A stretch of DNA of 64,000 bases from Gigaspora margarita (Eukaryota; Glomeromycota; Glomeromycetes; Diversisporales; Gigasporaceae): NCBI GenBank assembly GCA_009809945.1, contig WTPW01000846.1, positions 24,817-88,816 on the forward strand, given 5' to 3'. Both the position numbers and the translations under genes were made by a program. Below the pieces are notes generated by a model that ran no database searches, was not told the DNA's origin, and was given only the letters and a program-made list of their open reading frames with translations. This document shows positions 12,303 through 23,015 of the stretch, piece after piece; position 1 is the stretch's first letter; each line of letters begins with the position of its first letter.

Positions 12303-13850
12303 GTTCCTATGAACCTGAACTGAACTTAGATCAAGTTCAGGTTCAGGTTCAGTTCAGGTTCAGTTCATAAGTTCATGAATATGTTTAGGTTTATTCTAGC
12401 ATTTATATGAACTAGTGATTCTATATTTGGTTCAGGTTTGGTCTGGTCCAGACCAGACTTAAATCTAAATTTTATTTATTTAAAACTTTATACTAAACTT
12501 AAACTCAATCATAAGTTTGGTTGGGCTGGTTCAAATTTTGCAAATAATTTGAGTCTAAATAAAAATATATGTATTTTTTGATACTGAACAAGTATACTTA
12601 GAGTAAGAAGTATAAATCAGTTAGTAAAATTTAGAGAATCATAGCATTTTGTATAATTTTATTAATGAAATTATTAAAAATCGTATTTTACATGAAATTT
12701 ACTAATTCACTATAACTTGCACTAAGTAAACTTGTTTAGCACCAAAAAATACATCAAATCAGTATATTTTACTTTACTTTTCTTAACATTTGAAGAATGA
12801 ATGCTTAATTGTGGAAATTTTTATCAAAAATTCAAAATTAAGCATCTTTTCTTCAAATTTTAAGAAAAGTAAAATAAATATACCAATTTAATGTATTTTT
12901 TGGTTGTGAACAAGTTTATTTAGTGCCAGAAGTTAGGATCAATTTAGATAATTATAGAAATTTGTATAATTTTATTAATAAAATTATATGAATTTCCATA
13001 ATTCTTTAAATTTTACTAATTGATCCTAATTTCTTGTACTAATAAACTTGTTTAGCACAAAAGAATATATCAAAACAGCATATTTTATTTTACTTTTCTT
13101 AAAATTTGAAGAAAAGATGCTTAATTTTGAAAATTTTTATCAAAAATTTAAAATTAAACTTCTTTGATACAATTTTTAAGGAAACTAAAATAAAATATAT
13201 CAAAATAATGTAGTTTTGGTGCTAAACACGTTTACTTAGAGCAAGAAGCTATGATTAATTAGTAAAATTTAGAGAACCATAGAAATTTTACTAATTGATC
13301 ATAACTTCTTGCTTTAAGTAAACTTGTTTAATACTATAAAATACATCACATTAGTATATTTTATTTTATTTTCTTAAAATTTGTGTCAAAGATGCTTAAT
13401 TTTGAATTTTTGATAAAAATTTTCAAAACTAAGCATCTTTTTTTCTCCAAATTTTAAGAAAAGTAAAATAAAATATGCTGATTTGATATATTTTTGGTGC
13501 TGAACAAGTTTACTTATTGCAATAAGTTATAATCAATTAGTAAAATTTTATGTAGAACAATATTTTTAATAATTTTATTAATTAAATTATACAAAATGCT
13601 ATGATTCTCTAAATTTTACTAATTGATTCTAACTTTGTAATTTAGATAAACATGTGCATATATTATGAACCTAAACATGTTTATGAACCTTGAGCTGAAC
13701 CTGAACTGAACTTTTTTTTAAGTTCAGGTTCAGGTTCATGTTCAATAATTTTAAGTTTAGTTTCAGTTTAGTATTGAACTTTTAGAGCAGGTTCAGGTTC
13801 AGTTTCATTGAACCTGAACCTGAACCTCTATTAAACTGAACTGAACTTCA
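12303..13850. repeat. GGTTCA-rich foldback region with internal inverted units
   Basis: Both edges (12303-12370 and 13680-13850) are built of GAACCTGAACTGAAC-type words in opposite orientations. Between them, about 12570-13650, alternating forward and reverse copies of a segment like CAAGTTTACTTAGTGCAAGA ... AATTAGTAAAATTTA recur every 150-200 bp. Related segments occur at about 15400-15680, 35200 and 36715. It looks like a composite foldback element or nested MITEs. It is not coding. Confidence 0.6.
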
Positions 13851-13945
13851 GAACCCTACCTGTGCTTATTTCTGTATATAACTGATAACCAATTTAAAAT
13901 ACAGAAATACATATTATTTGCAATCAACATCTTCAAGGTTCTCAA

Positions 13946-14206
13946 ATATATGGGGGTGAGTCAATAGAAATCAAGCAAATTTTTTATAATAAAATTTTTT
14001 TGAAATTTTGAATAGAAATAACTTAACAAAAATTTAATCAAATTTGATAAAAATTTTTTTAAATTGATTTTATAAATCTGTAGAATTAATTTAAAAAAAT
14101 AATTATCAAATTTGATTAGAGCTTTGTTAAATTATTTTGATTTAAACTTTTAAAAAAAGGTACTAAAAAAAATTTGCTTGATTTCTATTGACTCACCCCC
14201 ATATAT
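13946..14206. mobile_element. 261-bp MITE, ends ATATATGGGGGTGAGTCAAT
   Basis: The first and last ~38 bp are near-perfect inverted repeats (ATATATGGGGGTGAGTCAAT and its complement). The AT-rich interior also pairs with itself. No coding capacity. The target duplication is unclear because the ends are themselves AT repeats. Confidence 0.75.
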
Positions 14207-14391
14207 CATCTTGTGTAATGGTATGGTAATGAATGAATGCTTAAATCAAAAATGTAATTACTATCATAGGGAAAAAAATTACACTTATTCAGTATTAGCA
14301 TTGGATATATATCTATCTAATTTAACATGATTGGACTGGACTGGACATTGGGCATATATTTGGACATAGTCCATATCCAATATGTCCAACA

Positions 14392-15117
14392 GGACCCCAA
14401 ATAATCTATATAATGTCATATTTGAAAAATCGCTAATGGAGGGCCATTTTTTTACAATGGTTATATTTAAAAAGTAGATATTGGGTAAAAAGGTTATATT
14501 TGAAAATGGGTAATGGGCAAAATGAGTATATTTAAAAGAATAGTAACAGGGTAAGTTTTTTAAATGTTATATTTGAAAAGTGGTAATGGAAATAGTGAGG
14601 TATCAGGTTGGGGTTTTTTTTAAAGAGTGTTAGGTCCATTTTTTNNNNNNNNNNNNNNNNNNNNNNNNNNNNNNNNNNNNNNNNNNNNNNNNNNNNNNNN
14701 NNNNNNNNNNNNNNNNNNNNNNNNNNNNNNNNNNNNNNNNNNNNNNNNNNNNNNNNNNNNNNNNNNNNNNNNNNNNNNNNNNNNNNNNNNNNNNNNNNNN
14801 NNNNNNNNNNNNNNNNNNNNNNNNNNNNNNNNNNNNNNNNNNNNNNNNNNNNNNNNNNNNNNNNNNNNNNNNNNNNNNNNNNNNNNNNNNNNNNNNNNNN
14901 NNNNNNNNNNNNNNNNNNNNNNNNNNNNNNNNNNNNNNNNNNNNNNNNNNAGTTTGAATTTTTTTTAAAAGCTTACATTTCGAAAATTGGTAAGCAATAC
15001 CAAAAGTTGGTACCTGATGTTTGAAATATAGCAAATATATACCAAAGTAGAACCACTAACCAAAAAAATTTTTACTATAATCCTCAAATATAACCTCTCA
15101 TAGATTATTTGGGGTCC
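14392..15117. mobile_element. Non-autonomous TIR element with perfect 9-bp duplication and a gap
   Basis: The termini GGACCCCAAATAATCTAT and their inverse are bounded by an exact TGTCCAACA on both sides (14383-14391, 15118-15126). A 9-bp duplication suggests a Mutator-like mobiliser. Repeated blocks such as AATGGGTATATTTGAAAA-like words fill the interior. An N gap (14645-14950) hides the middle, so length and content are uncertain. Open frames reported across the N block are meaningless. Confidence 0.75.
14645..14950. other. Assembly gap (N run)
   Basis: A run of N lies inside the 14392-15117 element. Single Ns also occur at about 4687, 17032-17050, 33238 and 33494. Confidence 0.99.
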
Positions 15118-15289
15118 TGTCCAACAATTTACTAAAATTTTTAAAATTATTTATAACAAAATTCTATATAAATCTCAATAATAAAAGAATTTAAAATTAC
15201 TTTCAAATTAGCATAAGGTGCAAAAGAATTCTTCATAAACCTAAGCAATAAAAGAACTCTATTTAATATATAATGCCAGAATTACCAAT

Positions 15290-15803
15290 TATCAAACTAT
15301 ATGTGTTCAAAAATAAGCTAATTTTTGGATAAAATTAATTTTTGATCAATTACAGATAGTTGCTACATAGTAAAGTTTAGATTTTACTATGTAAATCAAT
15401 AATTACCACTTAAGTAAACTTGTTTGGAAGACCAAAACACATATATTTTGAAATTTTTATAAAAATTGAGAACTTTTTGTTATTTAACTTTTGATTTTTA
15501 CATTTGTCGAATATATTTTTTTTAAAAAAATTAAATTTTTTGTCAAAGTAAAAATTAAAAGTCAATTAATAAAATATTTTTCAATTTTTTTAAAAATTTC
15601 AATATATGTATAATTTGATCTCCTAAATATGCTTACTTAAGTGATAATAACTAATTTATATAGTAAACTTTGGACTTTACTATGTAGTGACTATTGTTGA
15701 TTGTGGAGTAGCTTATTTTTGGGTCAAAGATGTTTTTGAATTTTTGGATCTAAAGAAAGAGATAGCTTATTTTAGGTAGTAGTCAATTTTTGGATACATA
15801 TAG
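15290..15803. repeat. Foldback element, about 510 bp
   Basis: The left side (TGTGTTCAAAAATAAGCTAA, TAGTTGCTACATAGTAAAGT, TTAAGTAAACTTGTTT) reappears inverted on the right (TTACTTAAGTGATAAT, ACTTTACTATGTAG, TTTTTGGATACATATAG). It is a degenerate palindromic MITE with no coding content. Confidence 0.6.
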
Positions 15804-16990
15804 TATTTCAATTTAGTAATTATAGCTAATTTTTAAATTGTTATTGCTTGAAATTTTATCTATGTATCAAAAGTATAGTATAATAATTCAAGCATAATAA
15901 TACAAAATTTTTATAATTTGATTGCCAATTGTCACATAATTATGTACTGATAAATGTTACACAATGTTTGATGTCCAACCCAATCTGGTCCAATAGATTG
16001 CACTGGACTGGACATAGATGGTCCAATGTCAATGTCCAATGTTCAGCCCAATACTGCACTTATTGTTTTGAATTAGTTTTACATGTTGATTTTATTGTTA
16101 TTATTACAAAGTTATTTCTGCATAAAGCTATGTAGAAATTTTATGTAAATTATATTTAAAAATTATACATAGATCTATAAACCCAATGCAGACTTGTATA
16201 GATATAATTTATACATAAATATAATTGTAAAAAAAATATTTAATAGTTAAGTAACAAAAATTTAAAATATAAAAATATATTAAGTAGCCAAAAAAGTAAA
16301 ATATTAAAATTAAAATAAAAATTATAATTAAAGTTAGGTTAGAATTAGAGTTGGGGTTAGAGTAAAATTATGAGAGGAGCATTTTTAATTAAAAGTACAA
16401 CAAGGGTTACCCTATTAAAATTTTGAGATGTTGACTATTTTTTTTCTTAAAATTTATATTAAATTTAATAATATATAAAGGGTACATAATTATATATATA
16501 TAATTTATTAAGGATGTTGATAAATATTGCAGATTGCTATATCACAGGTTAATATGATTGACCAATTAGGTCACAGGATCTTGTGCAATGAAATGAATAA
16601 AAATTAGAAAAATTAAAAAAAAAATCATAAATTTTAAATATCTTGAAATTTTATTATATAAACTAGTCTTGGGCTTCTAATTAAAAGTTTTTAATGCTTA
16701 ATTTTACATATTTATATGCTCTCTAACTTTAACTTTAATACTAATTTGATCCTAATTTAAACTAACAATAATTTTATTTTTTTAAATATTAATCTGTGAT
16801 ATCGCAACCTGTTAAATTTAACAAAATCCTCTATTAATATATAATATTTGTATAAAATTTTTATATAAATTTTATAATATATAAAAGTTTTGTAATTTTA
16901 TATGTAAAATTTATTAATATATAACATCTATATAAAATTTTTATATAAATTTTACAATATAATAATTATAATATATAAAATTTATTAATA
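15804..16990. other. AT-rich non-coding DNA with GGACATTGG-like words
   Basis: I see no gene. At about 15960-16060 there is a cluster of TCCAATGTC / GGACTGGACAT words, like those at 14330-14390 just outside the gap-containing element. The rest is AT-rich sequence with TATATAA-type microsatellite patches. Confidence 0.35.
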
Positions 16991-16992
16991 TA

Positions 16993-17166
16993 CAGTCAGA
17001 CCTCCCTAAATGCAAGTCATTGGGCCAAACNTTTGANNGCTTGCATTTANAGAACAATAAGAAAAATTGCATTTATAGAGGTTAGAAATATATTTGGGCC
17101 AGAATTTAAGGTTGCATTTAGAGAGGTGTTGCATTTAGGGGGGTTGCATTTAGGGAGGTCTGACTG
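16993..17166. mobile_element. pogo-like MITE, inverted copy
   Basis: Same family as 6937-7110, read in the opposite orientation and flanked by TA. A few Ns interrupt it near 17032-17050. Confidence 0.8.
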
Positions 17167-17231
17167 TATAAAATTTATGTAAAAAATTTATTTAGTTATT
17201 TATAGTATATAAAAGTTACTTAATTATAATA

Positions 17232-17405
17232 CAGTCAGACCTCCCTAAATGCAACCCCCCTAAATGCAACACCTCTCTAAATACAACCTTCAATTCTGGC
17301 CCAAATATATTTCTAACCTCTATAAATGCAATTTTTCTTATTGTTCTCTAAATGCAAGCAGTCAAAAGTTTGGCCCAATGACTTGCATTTAGGGAGGCCT
17401 GACTG
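17232..17405. mobile_element. pogo-like MITE copy
   Basis: Ends CAGTCAGACCTCCC and the inverse GGGAGGCCTGACTG, with TA on both sides. It is almost identical to its neighbours at 16993 and 17425, so the three copies within 600 bp are recent or sequence-homogenised. Confidence 0.85.
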
Positions 17406-17424
17406 TACATAAAATTTATAAATA

Positions 17425-17596
17425 CAGTCAGACCTCCCTAAATGCAACCCCCCTATGCAACACCTCTCTAAATGCAACCTTCAATTCTGGCCCAAATATA
17501 TTTCTAACCTCTATAAATGCAATTTTTCTTATTGTTCTCTAAATGCAAGCAGTCAAAAGTTTGGCCCAATGACTTGCATTTAGGGAGGCCTGACTG
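17425..17596. mobile_element. pogo-like MITE copy
   Basis: Same family and orientation as 17232-17405, with a 4-bp deletion near 17453 (CCCCCCTATGCAAC). Flanked by TA. Confidence 0.85.
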
Positions 17597-18085
17597 TATG
17601 TAATATTTATATTAGTTTTTTTTTTATAAAATTATTTATTTAATTTTAAATAGATTTTATATAAATTCTATATTAAATCATATATAACTATTACATATAT
17701 AATTTTTATATTGTATTCTATATAATATTTATGTGAAGTTGTAGTTTCAAACTGTGATATCACAGATTATTAGAGAATAGACCACAAGATTGAAGTGTGC
17801 ATGCAGATATGGAAATGTATGTATAAATATGAAATTGTATGCGAGTAAGCATGGGTTTCATAATCACTGCATAGAAACCGCATATAAACTAATCATACAA
17901 AAAATTTAATATACATTATTATACAAAAAGTTGAAATCCATGCACTATCATGCATAGTATTAATCCATATATTAATGTGTATTAATCTTAAATAATTATA
18001 TAATTTCTGTGCACTAATGTGCACAATAATTAAAATTCTTAATGATCATAATTTCATGCACAGATGTGCACAATCATTAAGATAC

Positions 18086-18462
18086 TTAAGGGTAGGGTGA
18101 ACGTAGATCAATTTTCATATGATTTATGGGGTACAAAAAAATTTTATATAGAAAGCAAAAATATGCTTCTAATAAAACTTTTCAAGATTATAGCCAGTAT
18201 TTCCCAAAATTTTATGGTATATAATTTGAAGTCTTCTATTTGTTATAGTAAAATTTTAAACCCTATATCATTTAAAAAAATCTACCTTTGTATATTGGTA
18301 AAAAAAACTTAGGTAACCCCAAATTTCCTTAGGTCACACAAAAATAGCTAATTCTGTTGGTTGAATCGTTGTTGTTTACAACCCTGATTGGTCGATCATC
18401 TGATTTCATATGATTACAATGTGATCATTATTAAAAATGATCTACATTCACCCTACCCTTAA
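18086..18462. mobile_element. 377-bp MITE, ends TTAAGGGTAGGGTGA
   Basis: The left end TTAAGGGTAGGGTGAACGTA and right end TACATTCACCCTACCCTTAA are inverted repeats; the homology extends to about 35 bp. There is no plausible transposase inside. The 82-codon open frame starting at 18064 reads across the boundary and is not a gene. Confidence 0.75.
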
Positions 18463-18467
18463 TTGTT

Positions 18468-18980
18468 GATCCGGATAAGATTAGCACTATTACCATATTG
18501 GGACAATAGTAAATTTTGGGATAAGTACAATATAAACTTTTATTATATGCTAGAATCTGACATCAGTTCAATGAAAGTATTTTTTATTAAGTTAACGGCT
18601 TATGTCAACTAATTAAAAGTTGTAGAGCTCACTGAGACGCATCTAATGGCGGTTAGATCATTCAAATTGGCCCAGTATATGCTAAGATATTACTAAAAAA
18701 TGTTTGTCTAACTATATAAAATTTCTAGTTTTACATAGAAATTTATATAGTCAGCCAATCATTTTTTAGCGAATCTCAGCGTACACTGGGCCGATTTGAA
18801 TGATCTAACTACTATTAGATGCATCTTAGTGAGCTCTACAACTTTCATTTAGTTGATATAAGTTTTAATTTAATAAAAAATGCTTTCATTGGACTGACAT
18901 TAGATTCTAGTATATAATAAAGATCATAGTAATTTTGCCCTAAATTCTAATATAAAAATACTGCTGATCTTATCTGGATC
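18468..18980. mobile_element. 513-bp foldback element
   Basis: It is palindromic almost throughout: GATCCGGATAAGAT pairs with ATCTTATCTGGATC at the far end, and inner blocks such as GTAGAGCTCACTGAGACGCA (left) pair with TGCATCTTAGTGAGCTCTAC (right). The centre is near 18720. Long-arm MITEs of this kind are mobilised in trans. Confidence 0.75.
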
Positions 18981-19474
18981 AGTAATTAATGATCATAATT
19001 TTTATGCATTAATGTGCACAATCATTGGGATTCTTAATGATCAGAACTATAATTTTCATGCTCTGATGTGCACAATCATTAAGATTCTTAACAATTAAAA
19101 TTTTAGTGCACTTACGTCACGATTATTACAATCATTAAGATTCTTTAACGATTAATTTTAATGATCATTACTGTATATGATATCAGTGTATTAATATCAT
19201 AATCATCACAATTATTAAGATTCTTAACGGTTATAATTTTTGTGCATAAATCACAATTGTTACAATTGTTAAGATCCTTAACGATCATAATTTCATATAC
19301 TAACATAATGATCATTAAGATCCTTAACAATCATAATTCTATGCATTAATGTAATAATCATTAAGATTCTTAATGATTATAAATTCCATGCATTGATATG
19401 TACAAAAACATTTATTTTGATCTTTTTTGTTTTTTTGCTCTTAATAATAATTTCTATGCATTGACATGCACAAA

Positions 19475-21055
19475 TTAAGCAAATAATTATTTGCTTTTTT
19501 TTACTCTTATAATTTTATTAGGATAAATGTTCTTGTCACTCTAGTTACACAACATATTTGTCATGGTCATGTGCAATATATAAACAATAATCATAGATGA
19601 TTATTGTTTTTTCTTTGTTTTCACTTTCTCTTAATTTGATCTGTGTACATGTCTAACTAATCTTTATTTATTTTTTAGATAATAGTCTCATTACTAGAGT
19701 TGTTATTGCTAAAATTGTCTTTGTAGTTATCATTGCTAGAGTTGTCTTTGGAGTCACTATTTTCAGAGTTACTAATTTTATCGCATTCTTGTTTGCTCTT
19801 CGGTGTGGTAGCTTTTTCATAGTTTGACCTGCGTATATGTATAACTACACTTGTTTTAAGAAGATCATTGAAATTCCTTGTTTTTTTTGCAGGTAGTAGC
19901 TTTATTACTTGCATCGCATTCTTGTTCATTTTTCAGTATAGTGGGTTTTTTATAGTTTGACCCATGTACATGTTTAACTGCCATTGTTTTTTTTTAAAAA
20001 TAATAGTCTTATCACTAGTGGCATCATTGATGATGCAGTTTCAGAGTCTTTCTAGCACTGGTATGATACATTGTATTTGGTGATGTGAATTTATCATTTG
20101 AATAGGTTTTGTAGCATTAATTTCAGGTTCATTTCTGGAGTTTCACTTATTTTAGTTCATCATATTGTGCTATATTTTGGTGGTTTAGGGTTAGATAAAG
20201 GTTAGAGTTGAGTTAGTATAATAAAATTAGATAGCTATTTTCAGATCAGGGTTAGAGAAGTGTTTTTTATTCGGTATGTAAATTATTAAAGTATTTGTAT
20301 TATAAAATTTAATTAATAAAATAATTAAAATTAGTTAATAAAATACAAAAATTAGTTAATAAAACTTATAAAAGTTAACTAATAAAATTATAAAATTTAG
20401 TTAATAAAATAATGCATATACAATATTATTATTATGTATATATTATATATGAGGACAAAATTATTTCAGGTTTGAAAATCTGAAATTAAAATTTTAAGAC
20501 AAAATTGTTTTGAACTATTTTACTTGAAAGACAAAATTATTTGATACTTTTTTTGAATAGACGAAATTAGAAGGAACTTATCTATATAAATTTTATTTGC
20601 TCTTCCTTATAAAATATTTTATTTTCTCTAATGAAGACGAAATAGGCCTTTTTCAAAAATCAATTTCAGTAGCATCACAAGTATAAATGTATTGATATAT
20701 GCTATTTTATGGTACCTGCACGTAACCATGCATGAGATAATGCATGTAAAAACATATAAAATTGCATGTTATTATGTGCATTGTTGCACAGAATTCATGC
20801 CTTATTACGTGCTGCAAACCTAATCGACTAATCGACTAGTCGATTAGTTGATTTTTAGTCAGTCGACGACTAACATTTTAATCGACTGACTAATCGACTA
20901 AAAATTTTTGACCGATTCCTATCCTTAATTTGAAGGAATTGAAAATATTGTTTACGTACCATTACCATTCACATTAACTAAAAATTGTGCTGATTCATTC
21001 TCAGCATCATATTTACCTTCAAATAATCCACCAAAGCTGAACTTCAAATTGCTTA
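19475..21055. other. AT-rich intergenic DNA with short repeats
   Basis: 19675-20060 holds two or three loose copies of a segment with TAGTTTGACC..GTACATGT and GCATCGCATTCTTGTTC. The 84-codon minus-strand open frame there is Asn/Ser-rich low-complexity sequence that I would not call a gene. 20815-20925 is a cluster of ATCGACTAATCGACTAG words in both orientations. The remainder is AT-rich with no genes seen. Confidence 0.4.
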
Positions 21056-21056
21056 A

Positions 21057-21400
21057 ACCTTGAAATTAAAGATTTTTCGCATAATTAATGAAAAAGATTC
21101 TGGCCAGTATCATCTTTCATCATTTAATCTCAATACTTGTATCATATATCCTTGCAAAGTAGTGGATTTTAAGACTGACATTGGAAAAAATCAGTTGCAT
21201 ATGGCTTGTTTGGGAGATAATCTCTGCACTAATGATTATGACCAATCAATTGATTTTGATTGCTATAAAAATGTTTATTTAAATTATTAAATTGAAAGTT
21301 TTTCAGCAAAACACACTAAATACTTGGGCTCTAATAGTTTTGGCTATTGGACAGAAGCAGTTTTAGAAAATAATGATACTCAATTATTAATTAAAAAAAA
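21057..21400 (+). pseudogene. Short protein-like relic, unknown
   Basis: The frame read from 21060 (TTG, not an ATG) gives a non-repetitive protein-like sequence including NTCIIYPCKVVDFKTDIGKN and ends at a stop near 21288. In the same frame it resumes with IESFSAKHTKYLGSNSFGYW. It may be the end of a lost gene. I do not recognise the family, and no start or splice signals are convincing. Confidence 0.25.
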
Positions 21401-21576
21401 TTTTACAAATATTTATAATTAAAAATTAAAAAGTTGAACGCGTGGGTTACTTTTCAGAATTCTATGATATGAAACAATTATTAACTTTGTATGGCCTTAT
21501 ATATTTATAAAATTTGATAAAAATTTTTTACAATATTTGTGTATATAGTTGTTCAAATACTTAAGTCGAAAAATGT

Positions 21577-22309
21577 AGCATAGTGGAAGTTCATTTGGAT
21601 TGGTTAAATTAAGGATAAATTTAATTGGCGAAAATCTTTTTTTTTAATATTGTCAATTGTAATTTTTAAAGTACCTTTAATAAGTAAAGATAGTCACGAC
21701 ATATAAAATTTTTTTTCTGTAATACGTAACTACTATGATGACTTAATCTATCGCTTTTTTACCTTTAAAGCTACTGTTTTTTAACAACTGATGCAATAGG
21801 ATGCAAAAGATTGAGAAACTAAATGAGAAGCGAAAGTTTTGAAAGGTCGGAAGGTGTTTCGGCGACCTAAGCAATTAGTAAGTGAAAGTTGTCTCAACTA
21901 TGTAGTTCTGTTTTGTTTTCTATAAGTAAAAAGTACTACGTATTTGAAACTAATATTCCAAACTCAACCTTTTTATTATATTTTTTAGGTTATATAATAC
22001 ATTTTATAGTAGCAGTGTTTAGAAATCTTCGTGTATGTTATTTAATTTAGCAGATTGTGTCGTAAAATAAATATTGCACTTATTGCGAAATGAAATAATA
22101 TCGTATACATTGTGAAAGATGAATAGCTATGAACCCTAATTAATGTATTGTAAGACTATAATACGCGTCTTTAGAAAGTATTGACTAATCTTTTGAAAGT
22201 TTCGTGAGTAATAAAATTTCATCCGGCATAGCCGATACTTTATCCGGAGAATGATCTACATTTTTTCCGGGTATTTTAACAACCAATCAAAATAAACTTC
22301 CACTATGCT
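21577..22309. mobile_element. 733-bp non-autonomous relative of the 3.4-kb element
   Basis: The ends AGCATAGTGGAAGTTCATTT and the inverse of AAATAAACTTCCACTATGCT parallel the termini of the 2316-5696 element (AGCATGAGGGAAATTTATTT). GAAAAATGT (21568-21576) and GAAAAATGC (22310-22318) form a 9-bp duplication with one change. There is no coding capacity, so it was probably mobilised by a transposase of the same family. Confidence 0.8.
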
Positions 22310-22318
22310 GAAAAATGC

Positions 22319-23015
22319 TACATATTATTCAATCATTTTTTGATGACATAGGATAAGCATCTGTACCTCTAGGTATATGATAAAAGGATAAAGTGCCTAT
22401 GCCTCTGGGACAGGATAAGGACGCTCATGGAAATAACCTTGTCGAAAAAGCGTGATTTGTTACTTAGTAACCATGGGATAATCATATAGTCAAAAAAGCA
22501 CAGGTTGTTACATAGTTCCCATCGAATAAAAAACAGAAATTTTGTTTACAAATCATATTCATAAAAATATTTAATATTTATTTACCATTGTTTAATTTCC
22601 TTCAAAAAATTTCATCATTGAATGAGTATAAATATGATTTATTAATAAGTGGAATTAAAAACAGAAAAATTATATTTATAAATAATTGTGGCATATAATT
22701 TAGCAATTTAACAGTTATATATTCATAAAATATCAGCTTATAAATAATTTATCAATTATAAATTATTTGAATTGTCTTCGTTCCTGGTTTCTAGCGCGAT
22801 GCACAGTTATCTTATTTTCGAAAAAAATAAAAAGTGACGTAGTAATAAGAAAAATTAATTATTCAAATATAAATAATGCACAAACTTTCAATTTAATTAA
22901 ATGAATAATTATTAATTAACTTGGAAGTATGGATGGTGAAAAAAGTTTTAGATATTTTCCACTGATTTAAAACAGATGATTAAGAGTTAAATCTGGATCT
23001 TTATCCGAATCCTGT
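22319..23015. other. Intergenic, downstream of gene 1
   Basis: AT-rich DNA follows the stop codon of the minus-strand gene. No gene or repeat stands out, apart from AATAATTT-type runs that could hold its polyadenylation region. Confidence 0.4.

Larger units (their letters stand above)
17985..19470. repeat. Tandem TTAATGATCATAATTT-type array, split by two MITEs
   Basis: Units of about 60-75 bp with the core CAATCATTAAGATTCTTAATG and ATGCATTAATGTGCACAA recur at 17985-18085 and 18990-19470. The two elements at 18086-18462 and 18468-18980 sit in the middle of the array. The short minus-strand open frame here reflects the repeat only. Confidence 0.7.

Noticed and set aside
14608..15034. Long open frames across the N gap
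   Set aside because: They consist almost entirely of undetermined bases.
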